Source: Hyphochytrium catenoides
Taxonomy: Eukaryota; Sar; Hyphochytriomycetes; Hyphochytriales; Hyphochytriaceae
NCBI GenBank assembly: GCA_900088475.1
Contig: FLMG01002591.1
Location: 1 to 14,266, forward strand
Reading direction: 5' to 3'
Length of the DNA: 14,266 nucleotides
Below the pieces are notes generated by a model, which was given only the letters and a program-made list of their open reading frames with translations, was not told the DNA's origin and did no database searches. The position numbers and the translations under genes are program-made. Of this stretch, positions 1-9,943 are shown piece after piece. Within the stretch, counting starts at the first letter, position 1; every line of letters begins with the position of its first letter.

Positions 1-988
1 GTGTCCCTTATCTTTCCTACTTATCACTATTCTGCCGCCTGCAGATTGTTTTGGCCGGCAGCCCTCACTTAGACGAGAAGACAGGGACCCCAAACAGCAT
101 CTTGTCGTCTCTTCTCTCTTACTTCACGCCACACCGAGGATCAGAGTCTAGAAATGACGCAGCTGCTCTGAGCAAGGAGGACACAGCTATTTGGAAGCCT
201 CTTTCGGCACTGAGGCATGATCCTTTCCCAAGGCACGACAGTCTTGCAGGTGCAGCAACTTTCTCCTCCGCCTTTGGAGTCGAGAGCGACGTTGCCTCTA
301 AGCACACGAACGAAAGGAAACAGACAGAGGAACGGATTGCTGGAAGAGAGCAGAAAGGCACTGTGCAACAGACAGTTGAAAAGGAGAGACCAGAACACGA
401 TGAAGAGGCCGGTAATGAGACGTTCCCTCCCTTCGAGGTTATCACCTCAGAGGAGAACTCCCTGCCTCCCGAAGCAGACAACCAATCGGTGTCGACCGGA
501 ACGGTCTCTGCCTTTCTCGACATGTCTGAGGAGTGGACGAGCCTGCTGCCCATGACAGAGGAAGAAAGGATGGCACTGCCGGTGTCCAACAACCAAGCCT
601 CTCATGAGGGCATCACATTTCTTCCTGAGGTTGATCTACTCAGCCCTGACCCTCTTCCTGTTTATCAATCTCCTTATGTCATCTCAGACATCGGACCAGC
701 AGTGGACAAGACCCTGAGTTGGTGGCCAACCGTAATCAGAAAGCGGTGGATCCAAGTTGGCCTTTTGGCTGCCCCATGGAAAGTGGCAGGATCAGTAGCG
801 TCCAGGATTCGGGGACCTCGTGCCTCTGGTGTTGCTGTCACTTGTTGAAGCAGCTTCACCGTCTCTCTCTTTCTCTCTGTATCGAAAGGATAAGATTGTC
901 CTTGATGCCCTCTACTGTTTCAGAGTCATACCATCACTATTTTGACGTTGACCTTACTTCATGATCTGTTGGTCGGTCTATTCATCAA
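1..988 (+). repeat. Left arm of a large inverted duplication
   Basis: This arm is the reverse complement of about 8935-9943. It covers the end of an intron, the whole terminal exon and roughly 140 bp of 3' flank. Matching flank landmarks after the stop include aaggataagattgtcc, ttgacgttga and cttacttcat. Similarity fades at about 988, and the left limit is beyond the window. Within the exon I count about 26 substitutions and two in-frame indels by eye; the flanks are more diverged than the exon core. Boundaries are approximate. Confidence 0.88.
45..848 (+). CDS. Terminal exon of a single-pass membrane protein paralogue (copy A); 5' exons beyond the left edge
   Basis: This is the last exon of a gene on the + strand, 267 codons plus TGA. 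It is placed by alignment with exon 4 of the complete inverted copy at 9108-9899. The exon begins after the acceptor ctgcag at 39-44, preceded by a pyrimidine-rich stretch, and the codon phase is 0 as in the other copy. The frame stays open leftward to position 3, but that part reads as intron. There is no ATG near the exon start, so this is not a free-standing gene. The encoded segment is polar and low in complexity, acidic in the middle (MTEEERMALPVSNN), and ends in a tryptophan-rich basic tail (LSWWPT, RKRW, then a hydrophobic stretch). It differs from the other copy at about 17 residues, has one extra proline, and has a three-residue longer C-terminus. The membrane segment predicted for the other copy would lie off-window. 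I recognise no family. Confidence 0.72.
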   Translation: MVLAGSPHLDEKTGTPNSILSSLLSYFTPHRGSESRNDAAALSKEDTAIWKPLSALRHDPFPRHDSLAGAATFSSAFGVESDVASKHTNERKQTEERIAGREQKGTVQQTVEKERPEHDEEAGNETFPPFEVITSEENSLPPEADNQSVSTGTVSAFLDMSEEWTSLLPMTEEERMALPVSNNQASHEGITFLPEVDLLSPDPLPVYQSPYVISDIGPAVDKTLSWWPTVIRKRWIQVGLLAAPWKVAGSVASRIRGPRASGVAVTC

Positions 989-1929
989 AAGGTTAACGGG
1001 ATGTCACAGGATTTCGTCTTCTTCTTATATCGGCGGACTGACAGGGATCTAAAGCATGTAGTGAGTAAGACGCTCAGCAAATAAGAACCAACTATAATGC
1101 AGTTTGCCGCATTGTTTGGTGAAGAATGGCGTCCCGGGGGAGACAGAAAGCTCCAGCCAGTGGCCAACATGATAGTGACTTTGTTTATGATGCTTACATC
1201 TGTACTGCTATAATGCTTATGCCAGGAGGTAGACATACTTTCCTGGTTGTTTTTATGATCGGTAGTTATAGCCGTCTTCCTTACTTACTCATCAGTGTAA
1301 GCCTAATGGTCATTCACCCGCCTCAATACCTCCTGTTGACAGGAGGAGTAGCGCTAACCACCAACAGCGGGTCCATTATATATAAAAGCAATGGTTTCAT
1401 GGTCAGCTGGGAGCGCTTCACAACACGGTCACAACGGTTCTGGCTCAGCGCAGAGAGATAGATGAATAGTCGTGACCAGCCAAAAAGTAAGGTTGTCCTT
1501 GAAGGCGATCAGGACTTGTCCTGGGGAGGTGGGGCTACAGAGCAGATAGAGCCGTCGTCAGTCCGAGAACGGGAGGGAATGACGAAAGAGAGAACTGACG
1601 AGAACGAAGAATGGGACAGCGTCTACTTAAAAGCTCCTTTTATGTTCTGCTAATGACTGTCTGCAGCTGGGGAGGATGGAGTACGCCCGACAGAAGCTCG
1701 AACTGACTTTTTAGCTATTTCTTGGAGGTGAATCGGCCGATCCGTTATTCACGGTGATCAACTGTGAATCTCTTTTCCTTCCTTCTCTCTCTATGTCTAT
1801 ATCGATTACAGTTTTTCTTTTTTCTCTCTCAAACTCTCCATCTCTTTTCTTCCCTTCCATGCCTTCTCTGCTCCAACCAGCTGGCTGCTGCTAGTGAAGA
1901 ACAATAAGAGGAAGTAGTTACTAGAGAGT

Positions 1930-2311
1930 AACGGGGCACTGGCACCGATGAGCACTACCAGCAGGAATAGCAGGGGGAAGGAGGGCATGAGCAACACCTA
2001 CTTCGGCGGAAGAGGACGAGTCGACGAGTACGTACGGCGGCGGCAGCAGGAACAGCAGCAGTGACACCAGCAGAATGAGTAATAGCAAGAGTAATCAATG
2101 CTCACAGCAGCATGAGCTTCAGCACGAGGAGGAGGAGCGTCGTCATCCACCCTCCGGGGGGACCACAACCACAGCGTCATGACAAGTAGCAGTAGCACCA
2201 GTAGTAGTCACAACACGATGAGCAGCAAGCATGCGCGTATACGATGACCAGCTACTGAGCAGTAGAAGGAACACCACCACCAACAGCAGCAGCACTAGCA
2301 GTAGCAGCGTT
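1930..2311. repeat. Imperfect trinucleotide-rich low-complexity tract (AGC/CAG/AGT/ACC)
   Basis: The tract is dominated by scattered AGC, CAG, AGT and ACC triplets, for example cagcagtgacaccagcag near 2055 and aacagcagcagcactagcag near 2282. Stops interrupt every + frame (for example the TGA after the CAG run near 2063), so it is not one long homopolymeric coding exon. It most resembles degenerate microsatellite DNA. A short exon inside it cannot be ruled out. Confidence 0.6.
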
Positions 2312-3022
2312 GGGAGGACGAGCAGGCACCAGGATTCTCGCTTTGCCCTAGAAGGACGGAGACCGAGCGAGCAAGCGCAGCAGAAACAGTAACGGATTCG
2401 CGGCTGAGGTGGCTAACGGCTAATAATACTGCTACAGGAACGCCATAACACGCACAACGAACAGTGAAAGAAACGCCGGCGGTACATATAGTGGAGGGTT
2501 GAGCATAGGATCCTTGAACACTGTTGTAGTGTACAACAGGAGGAACCAAGGGGGTGCCGTCCTATTACTATGAAATATCCTTGATATTCCCCTTCCAAGT
2601 CATACATTACTAATGAAGATCTCCCACTTTTGCGACATTATCTGGACATATCAGCAGTAGACCCATAGACACAGTTTAGGCTAAGTAAAGCTCATAGACA
2701 GAATTAGCGCCAGTTAAACTGTAAGCGCATAATGGCGAAAATATCAAAAAGTGAGTAGGCGTAGTCGAAGGGGAGTACTGAGTAGGCTGAAGAGGCACAA
2801 AGGCCTAAGTAGGAGGTAGTGAAAGGAGCAGAGAGAAAAGAGATGAGACAGAGCTGACGAGAGAGAGGAGGGACAAAGGATTTTACCCAAGAAAGTCTAA
2901 GGAAGTGGAGAAAGAGAGAGACAAGAAGACAGGAAACGATAGCTTGAGATGAGGAAGCAGAGTGCGAGGAAAGGAGAAGTAAGCGAGAGAGAGGAAAGAG
3001 GAAGAGAGAAAGAGAGAGAGAA

Positions 3023-3025
<3 letters not shown>

Positions 3026-3065
<40 letters not shown>
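3026..3065. repeat. (GA)n microsatellite, about 20 units
   Basis: An uninterrupted GA dinucleotide run sits inside a longer purine-rich stretch (about 2950-3075), upstream of the coiled-coil gene. Serine-leucine frames on the opposite strand across it are artefacts of the repeat. Confidence 0.95.
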
Positions 3066-3069
<4 letters not shown>

Positions 3070-3424
3070 GAACAGTGCGGGGGTTGTTGCGGCTTCATAG
3101 TTATTGTCTCCAGTCCCGCCGCTTGACTGCTGCCTCATCCTGTACCGCCAGACCACCGGGCCGACCTTCCTCATCATCTGCGCTTCACGCTACTATTGAA
3201 CAGCAGGGACAGGCTTCTATACTGGGCCGCTCCCTTTGTCGAGAACTCCATGTCTCTTTCTCTGTCTCTAATTATTGACCTGCTCCTTGATTGCCAACAA
3301 TCCCATTGCTAAGAGAAGAGAGAAAGAGTCGAAGAAGACGTACCCTCGACGGGGAAAAAATGCTGGAGATCGTTCAATCTATCGGAACAAGCAGCGACAG
3401 TATATCGATATCTCCCCGTGGAGA

Positions 3425-4016
3425 ATGAATGCCGCCGGTGCTTGGGGCTTTGACGCTCTTATCGCTGCAGGAGAAATAGAAGGCAGGAAAGAGACGACAA
3501 GACAAAGTCTGGGGTTAGAATGTGACAACGCGCCAAAGAGAGGCATTCCAGCAGGTATAGGCTTTCTACGCCAAATAGAAGATAGCCTAAGCCTCCTTCT
3601 TCCATCTCTCTCCATCTCTCGCACACACTTTTGTCTGCGGCTCCTTTATGGGTGCTTCAATCCTCATCCGGACTCTAAGTCCTGCCTTTCATCCTCCTTC
3701 TCTTTCCCATAGCAGACCTACCTCCAGCTCGTGCCGCTGGTGACTGGGAAGAAGAAGAGCACGGAAGGTCGGAGAAGGCCGAAAAGTTACAGGACCTTCA
3801 AATGGTCCTCGAGCTTGCAGTGGCAGAGGCTGTGGAGAAGCTGCACCTCCTGCAGCGGGAGTTTGACACTGGGGAGGTACGAGAGTCGAGGAAAAGGACC
3901 CTAGCGCCAGCTGTTCTTCTGCCATTACCGGCAAAGGTAGCCAAGGCGACAACAGTACGAAGAAGACTTTTATCAGGGAGATGAGGTTGAAAGGCCGTTA
4001 TGGATGTAGAGGTACT

Positions 4017-4052
<36 letters not shown>

Positions 4053-7000
4053 AGAAGTCTCACGATATGAAGAGCAGGAGAGACACAAGGAGTTGATGGG
4101 CAAGGTGGTGACACGGCGACTTATGCCCTATTTCTGAATATTGTCGCACTACCATCGTTCTTCTCACAGGGACTCCTTCCATACTTTTCTATGCCTTCGT
4201 CTCCTTCCTCTATACTACCGCCTGATCCCTGCTGATCATACATAGGCTTTATATTCTGAGGCTATACGAATGGCCGAGGCTACCACTCATGGGCATGGCC
4301 TTACTGCTCAACACGAGGAGGATTTCATTTCTTCGAAGCACCTTCTGTAAGCGGATTTGAGGCTCTGCAAAGCACTGATCGTTTCCAATGCCCCTGTCTG
4401 AACTCCCGCCCGACACTATTGTTTCACCTCTTTCTTAACCCCTTCGCGCAATCCTAGCTACCTTGAGTGTGTCGGACTCACGAACGCTTGCTGATGAAAT
4501 ATCAACCTGCCAAGTGCCTTCACTTCATTCTGATCACTCTTACCATTCAAATCCTCATCTTCCTGATTTTCAGAAAAATGATCCACTCGATGGAGCTTCA
4601 GCATGATGACATGAGGATAGAAGAAGCTAGAAAACAAGCTGGGAAAGAGAAGGAAGCTGTGAACGGCCGTCAAAGGTTTACTTCCCCAACGGAGGGCGGG
4701 TTTTCCAGGGTCAGACTCTTCTACCTGCTCCCCCGGCGTTTAATCATGGGTTGTACCTTCTCCGTGTCTTGGTGTCCTCCCTCTTGCTCTCGGATTTGCC
4801 TCTAAGCACTTAGCACTTTTTCTGTCGCTGGTCGCTTTCCTCGGTTGTTCCACTACTTCGCCTTCCCACTATTATTTAGGTCAAGTTCTCATCGACCATG
4901 TGATATCGTTTACCTTTCTGTGCTTTTGACTCACTCAGGAAGCTGATACTGGCACCGACCACGTTGACTCACAGCCAGAGGCTTCGGTAGCGGCGTTTGT
5001 CCGACAACAAAGATCTCTCCGGCTAGTTCTGTCTTCTCCCTCGTCTACTGTACCGTCCGTGCCTCCTTCTGTCACGCACCCGTCGGCTTCGCCCAAAATG
5101 AGGACAAATAATACGGGAAGTTGGCCTGAGATAACCAAAGAGCTCGAAACGACCCAACATTTTAAAGGACGCAGAGCCGACGAAGTAGTAGAAAAATGCA
5201 ATCATGTTAGAGAACATGACCGTGCTTTGCATGCAGAGTTGATAGAAGGAGATAGAGAAGGGCAGAAGATTGATTTTGCTATGGAGGAGCTACAGACTCT
5301 TCTCAATGAGTCCGTAAAGGAGTTTGATGTCCTGACAGCGGAGACAGAAGACAGGGAGAGAGAAAACGAAGCGCTGCTTCACATTCTTGAAGGTTTGGCA
5401 GCATCATAGACCCACCCATTTCCTCCTTGCAGCCTTAGATAATTGTTATCTAACGACCTCTACTCTTCTCCGCAGAAAAAGAAGATGGGCTTCGACGCCT
5501 CACCGAAGAGAGAAGAAACAGAGAAAGGATGCTCTGTAATCTCAAGATGGCAATGACTGAGCTCCAGGCCATGGCCTCAGAGGATCTCTTGGCAGCAACT
5601 AGAACCAGATGTGAGCTACGACTCGAGGTGGCAGCTCTAAAACAAAAGGAGAGCAGAAGACTGAAAGGCTTAGAGGACTTCCGAAAGAGAGCTCGAACAA
5701 AAGAGGAAGATCTGAGGAAAGAGCTGAAGCTGCTGCAGGACCTGAAGGCTCAGCAAGAGGAGGACCTCCTCACTGTGAGGAAACGGTTGGAGGACGACCT
5801 TATGGATGCGAAAACCGTGCGGGAAGAAGAGGAGAAGAAGCATGCAGAACTGAAGAAAGCAATAAAGAGGATGAGAACTGACAAAGACCGGGAAATACAC
5901 TCATTGCACTCAGCGATTGACCAACTGAAGTCTCAAATGACCCCTCTGGAGCAAGCGCTGACAAAAGCAGAAGCAGTATTGCAAAAAGAGAAGGACGAGG
6001 CTCTAAAGCGAGAGGCAGACTTTAGAGAGCAGGTATGCCGTCTAGAAGGTATTAATCATCATCAAGAGGAAGAGCTACAAGCTGCGAGAAAGGATCTACA
6101 GAGTATGGAAAAGAAAGTCCTAGGTCTTAAGAGCACCATACAGAAGCGTCAGGCCCATTTTTCACGGTTGGAGGCGGTGGTGGCCGAACAAGAGAAGACA
6201 ATTAGGACATTGAGAGAAGAGGCCAGCCAAAGCAAGAAAGAGCACCAGGAAGATCTAAAACGTCGTCTGAGGGCGTCTGAACAAAAGCTCAGGCAGCGGC
6301 ATCAGAAGGAGCTGGTAGCGCTAAAGAGTGAATGGGAAGCAAGATTGGCTGTTGCCGCTGAAAGTGCCCAAAAGGAGAGAGAAGAGGAAGTGGAGCGAGA
6401 GCGAAGACTGAGAAGGTCGAGTGAGAAACAGCTCCAGAAGGAGATCTCCGCCCTCCAGAACACAATTGATCAGATAAAGCTGGAGACCTCTTCGTGGGAA
6501 GAGAAAACGAAACATGGAAGGGAAGAACAACTCCGGGAGATGAACGAAGCATTCCAGCAGAGGGAGGACAAGCTGCAGGACGAGCTGACCCGTCAAGCTG
6601 AGCTTGAGAGAGAAAGGAGGCAGAAATCTCAGGAAGAGCATGAGGCTGAAATCAATTCGTTGAGAGACTTGCTCGAGAACAAGGAGGCCACAGTCTCAAG
6701 CCTTCATGACACGGTGCACCAGCTAAAAGGTGACTGGACTATAGCAGAGAAACTCCATAGAGATCACCAAGAGAAAGAGATAAACTTGCTGCGAACGGAG
6801 GTCCAACGCGAGAGAGGAATGAGGGCCGATAGAGAGAGAGAGCTACAGGAAGAAACTGCCCGCCTTCAGAACGATCAATTAGCACGAATAGACGAGGTGA
6901 CAGCCCTTCAAAATCGACTGGACACTGAAGTCAGAGCAAGAGAACATCTTGAAGATGAGAACCAGAATCTAAAGAAGCAAGCAGATGCCAGTAAGGCTAG

Positions 7001-8648
7001 AGAAAAGGAGTTGGAAAAAGAAATGGCAGTCCTTCGCACTGTTGTTGGCCAGCTGAGAACGGAGGCGTTATCTATGAGCAATCTGCAAGAAAAGAATAGT
7101 GAAGAGGTTCAGAGGCTAACAAAGATTGCTCTCGAAAGTCAGGATGAGGCAGCCAAGCTGGGATCCATGTTAGCATTGGAGAAGCAGCATAGGCAGCAGC
7201 AGCAGGAGGAAGAGCTGCAACATCTAAGAGCGAGGATGGAATTAGAGGTATCTGCGGCCGCCGAGAAGTCTTTGAAGGGCGAAAGGGAGTTGCAGAAGTT
7301 AAGAGTAGAGGTAGAAGAAGCAAAGAGGAATCACGATACTATGACCTCTCATCTCCGGACTAAACTGCGACAAGCGAGTGAGAGACACGATAAGGAAGCG
7401 CAAGATTTGAGAGACAAGCTTCAAGCTGAAGAAGCTGCTGCAAAAGAGTCGACCGCCAGAGATGCCGCTACGATCAAGCAACTGAAGACTGCTCTAGAAA
7501 GTGTCAGAGACGACTTGCGGTCCGCAAGGATGGAAGCGTCAGAGCGGACTAGATGCGTAGAGGGCTTGCGGGAAGAACTCGAGAAAGCAAGAAGGCACAA
7601 TGAAGAGTGCTCTAACCTCCCTCAGGCAGTTCAGCCACGACGAAGACAGCAAGAAACCATAGAGTCGGCCGCGACAGCGACCGCGGAGAGCATGGTAGGA
7701 TTGCAAAAGAGGACGCCGTGCATTGCAGGTAGAGTAACTCAAGCCGCCGAAGAGATTCACACCTTGAAAGACATACATTTGGAGCTGCGTCATGACATAG
7801 TGAGGGCTTTCACGGAGGTAGAGAGAGACATGGTGACACTCAGGGAGGAACTAGGTGCACTTAAAGGGCAAGCGGCCATTGTTGAGCTTCCAAGTCAAAG
7901 TCAGATAGCAGAAGAAGGCACCGTCGATAGCGAGTGGAGCAAGCAGGAACAGGCGATGGAATTTTATCTTCAGTGTCCCGTCGGTGAATCGTCAGAGCTT
8001 CTTGAAGCCGAGGAGGGAAGCGGAGAACTCGACACCGAGCGCTTCTTCTTGATGAGCCAAACAGCCCCTAAGCAGCCGCAGGACCTGGACCAAGGTGTGG
8101 AAGAAGATGATGGGAGAGGAGAGAACAGCGAAGCAGATGTTTTCACGCTACCCGAAGCAACACCAATAACAGTTGATGGACAGACCCAGCAGCCAGAGAT
8201 CGATGGGCTGTCTCAGCCTCGACAATTTTCTCCCAGACGGAAAACAGAGCAAGACGAGAGATCAATGGATGTTCCCACCGCTGCTGGCTCTGAAGCGGAT
8301 AGAGAACCAGAGAGAGAAGTGCCCAGTATTCTGCCTCTGGTCCTAGAAGACTCTATTCTGCAGCAAAGCGATGAACAGCTGAAGAGCCTTAGCCTTGTCC
8401 TCCCATCTCCTATCGCTGCAGCAGTGCAGGAGGACGGACGGAGTCCCTCCTCCCAGTCCGACAGAAGAAGTTCAGTAACAGATGGCTCTGATGGCCTTTT
8501 GACCCCGCGCAGGAGGCGACGCTCCTCTCCTAAGGCTGCTAGTCGCGTCGTACTCGGAGGGGCGCTGCATCTGGTTCAAGGCTTGGCTCGAGGGCTGCAA
8601 TACTTGCCAACGGAGCGAGCCCTGGATGCTCTTTATGGAAATCGATAG
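3425..8648 (+). CDS. Large coiled-coil protein, seven exons, about 1,347 residues
   Basis: Exons read as 3425-3554, 3713-3876, 4021-4104, 4246-4346, 4574-4675, 5103-5392 and 5476-8648 (stop TAG). Phases agree at every junction: 1, 0, 0, 2, 2, 1. The start is the first ATG in its frame after an in-frame TAA at 3269-3271. Donors include CT|GTAAGC (4347) and GAAG|GTTTGG (5393); acceptors have good pyrimidine tracts, such as ctttcccatag (3712), cctgattttcag (4573) and cttctccgcag (5475). The weakest are the acceptor at 4020, which lacks a tract, and the exon 5/6 junction, listed separately. The protein has no signal peptide or membrane segment. Glu/Lys/Arg/Gln/Leu heptad-like sequence runs from roughly residue 60, densest from 290 to 1020. 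A helical stretch, an acidic Ser/Pro-rich region and a basic C-terminus (RRRRRSSPKAASR) with a hydrophobic tail follow. Such composition fits a structural or cytoskeletal scaffold, but similarity among coiled coils is uninformative. I recognise no family. Confidence 0.85.
4021..4049 (+). repeat. (GA)n microsatellite inside coding exon 3
   Basis: The run lies immediately after the proposed acceptor tatag (ending at 4020) and is read in frame as alternating Glu-Arg, about five pairs, merging into the charged coiled coil. An in-frame TAG at 4018-4020 means the exon must begin at the repeat if this model is right. Confidence 0.75.
4676..5102 (+). other. Uncertain exon 5 to exon 6 junction of the coiled-coil gene
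   Basis: The donor CAAAG|GTTTAC at 4676 leaves two bases of a codon. A strong-looking acceptor, gactcactcag ending at 4938, would start exon 6 in phase 0 and break the frame. The acceptor at 5101-5102, preceded by a pyrimidine-rich stretch (5013-5090), restores phase (AG|G) and is favoured. Alternatives: a phase-0 donor at 4710 (AGG|GTCAGA) joined to 4939, which would add a Ser/Pro/Val-rich segment; or a 28-base exon at 4880-4907, which would need an implausibly short 31-base intron. cDNA is needed to decide. Confidence 0.55.
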
Positions 8649-9107
8649 ACTTAACTACTGCTCAGCTAACTTTCCCGCCTTTGTTAGTTGCATTCCATCT
8701 CTATTGGTATTCATCACTCTTTCTAGTTGCCAGCTGAGCTCTGCTGGCCTCCGTCCGTAGAGTTCTGAACTGTCTAATTTGCTACTTATGTGTATGGTTC
8801 TGTCAGCACTAACGAGCCACAGGCTATCTTGTTAGATCTCGTACTACTGTCACCTTCAGGCTCTCAGGAGGAGGGAAGTAGGATGAACTAAACGACTATA
8901 ATGGAGGGGAGAATGCACTGAGATGATCCTGTTCATTTGGAAGAATAGGCTGACCGCCAGCTTATGAAGTAAGATCAACGTCAAAGTAATGGCATGATAC
9001 AGAGACAGCCAGTAGAGGGCAGCGAGGACATTCTTGTCCTTTCGAGAGCAGCAAGGACAATCTTATCCTCTCGAGAAAGAGAGAGAGAGAGACACAGAGA
9101 AGCTATC
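8649..9107. other. Intergenic region between convergent gene ends
   Basis: This is the shared 3' flank of the coiled-coil gene (+, ends 8648) and copy B (-, ends 9108). Its right part (from about 8935) belongs to the inverted duplication. I saw no tRNA, no open frame of note and no clear AATAAA signal. Confidence 0.6.
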
Positions 9108-9943
9108 TCAACCAGTGAGAGTAGCCCGAGGGCCTCGAATCCTGGACGCTACTGATCCTGCCACTTTCCATGGGGCAGCCAAAAGGCCAACTTGGATCCA
9201 CCGCTTTCTGCCTACGGTTGGCCACCAACTCAGGGTCTTGACCACTGCTGGTCCGAGTTCTGAGATGACATAAGATTGATAGACCGGAAGAGGGTCAGGG
9301 CTGAGTAGATCAACCTCAGGAAGAATTGTGATGCCCTCATGAGAGACTTCGTTGTTGGACACCGGCAGTGCCATCCTTTCTTCCTCTGTCATGGGCAGCA
9401 GGCTCGTCCACTCCTCAGACATGTCGAGAAAGGCAGACATCGTTCCGGTCGACACCGATTGGTTGTCTGCTTCGGGAGGCAGGGAGTCCTCCTCTGAGGT
9501 GATAACCTCGAAGGGAGAGAACGTCTCATTACCGGCCTCTTCATCGTGTTCTGGTCTCTCCTTTTCAACTGTCTGTTGCACACTGCCTTTCTGCTCTCTT
9601 CCAGCAATCCGTTCCTCTGTCTGTTTCCTTTCGTTCGTGTGCTTAGAGGCAACGTCGCTCTCGACTCCAAAGGCGGAGGAGAAAGTTGCTGCACCTGCAA
9701 GACTGTCGTGCCTTGGGAAAGGATCATGCCTCAGTGCGGAAAGAGGCTTCCAAATAGCTGTGTCCTCCTTGCTCAGAGCAGCTGCGTCAATTCTGGACTC
9801 TGATCCTCGGTGTGGCGTGAAGTAAGAGAGAAGAGACGACAAGATGCTGGTTGGGGTCCCTGTCGTCCCGTCTAAATGACGGCTGCCGGCCAAAACAATC
9901 TGCAGGCGGCAGAATAGTGATAAGTAGGAAAGGTAAGGGACAC
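8935..9943 (-). repeat. Right arm of the large inverted duplication
   Basis: This arm is the reverse complement of 1-988. It contains exon 4 of copy B, about 170 bp of 3' flank, and the end of the preceding intron. The arm very probably continues to the right of 9943, into the region of exons 1-3, but the matching part of the left arm lies outside the window, so the true length is unknown. Confidence 0.88.
9019..9076. repeat. 29-bp tandem duplication with internal dyads in the copy B 3' flank
   Basis: Two 29-bp units (9019-9047 and 9048-9076), both starting gcagc and ending tcgaga, differ at a few positions. Unit 1 holds the dyad aggaca-ttct-tgtcct; unit 2 holds a weaker form. The left arm has a single related unit near 885-910, so the duplication arose after the arms separated, or was lost from one. 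Confidence 0.8.

Larger units (their letters stand above)
989..3424. other. Gene-poor interval between copy A and the coiled-coil gene
   Basis: I see no exon I can support here. The longest ATG-initiated frame (1126-1461, 111 codons, directly followed by another ATG frame at 1462-1653) has no coding character: it is hydrophobic, with no domain and no splice-linked partner. The interval includes a CAG/AGT-rich tract (about 1930-2311), a purine-rich stretch leading into a GA microsatellite (3026-3065), and the presumed promoter and 5' UTR of the coiled-coil gene. Unrecognised small exons or a non-coding RNA cannot be excluded. Confidence 0.5.

Noticed and set aside
119-592. A 157-codon antisense frame across copy A, recurring at 9352-9825 across copy B
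   Set aside because: Its conservation follows from the duplication itself. It is the shadow of the sense exon, lacks a plausible start or domain, and the in-frame indels track the sense frame.
1126-1461. ATG-initiated 111-codon frame immediately followed by a second ATG frame (1462-1653)
   Set aside because: No coding character, no recognisable domain, and no splice or family support. The adjacency looks like chance.
2704-3177. Minus-strand frame with long Ser-Leu runs
   Set aside because: The Ser-Leu pattern is the GA microsatellite read on the other strand; nothing else supports coding.
1-9943. The inverted repeat as a transposable element with terminal inverted repeats
   Set aside because: The arms carry the end of an intron-containing host-like gene, no transposase is visible between them, and no target-site duplication can be seen; segmental duplication explains it better.
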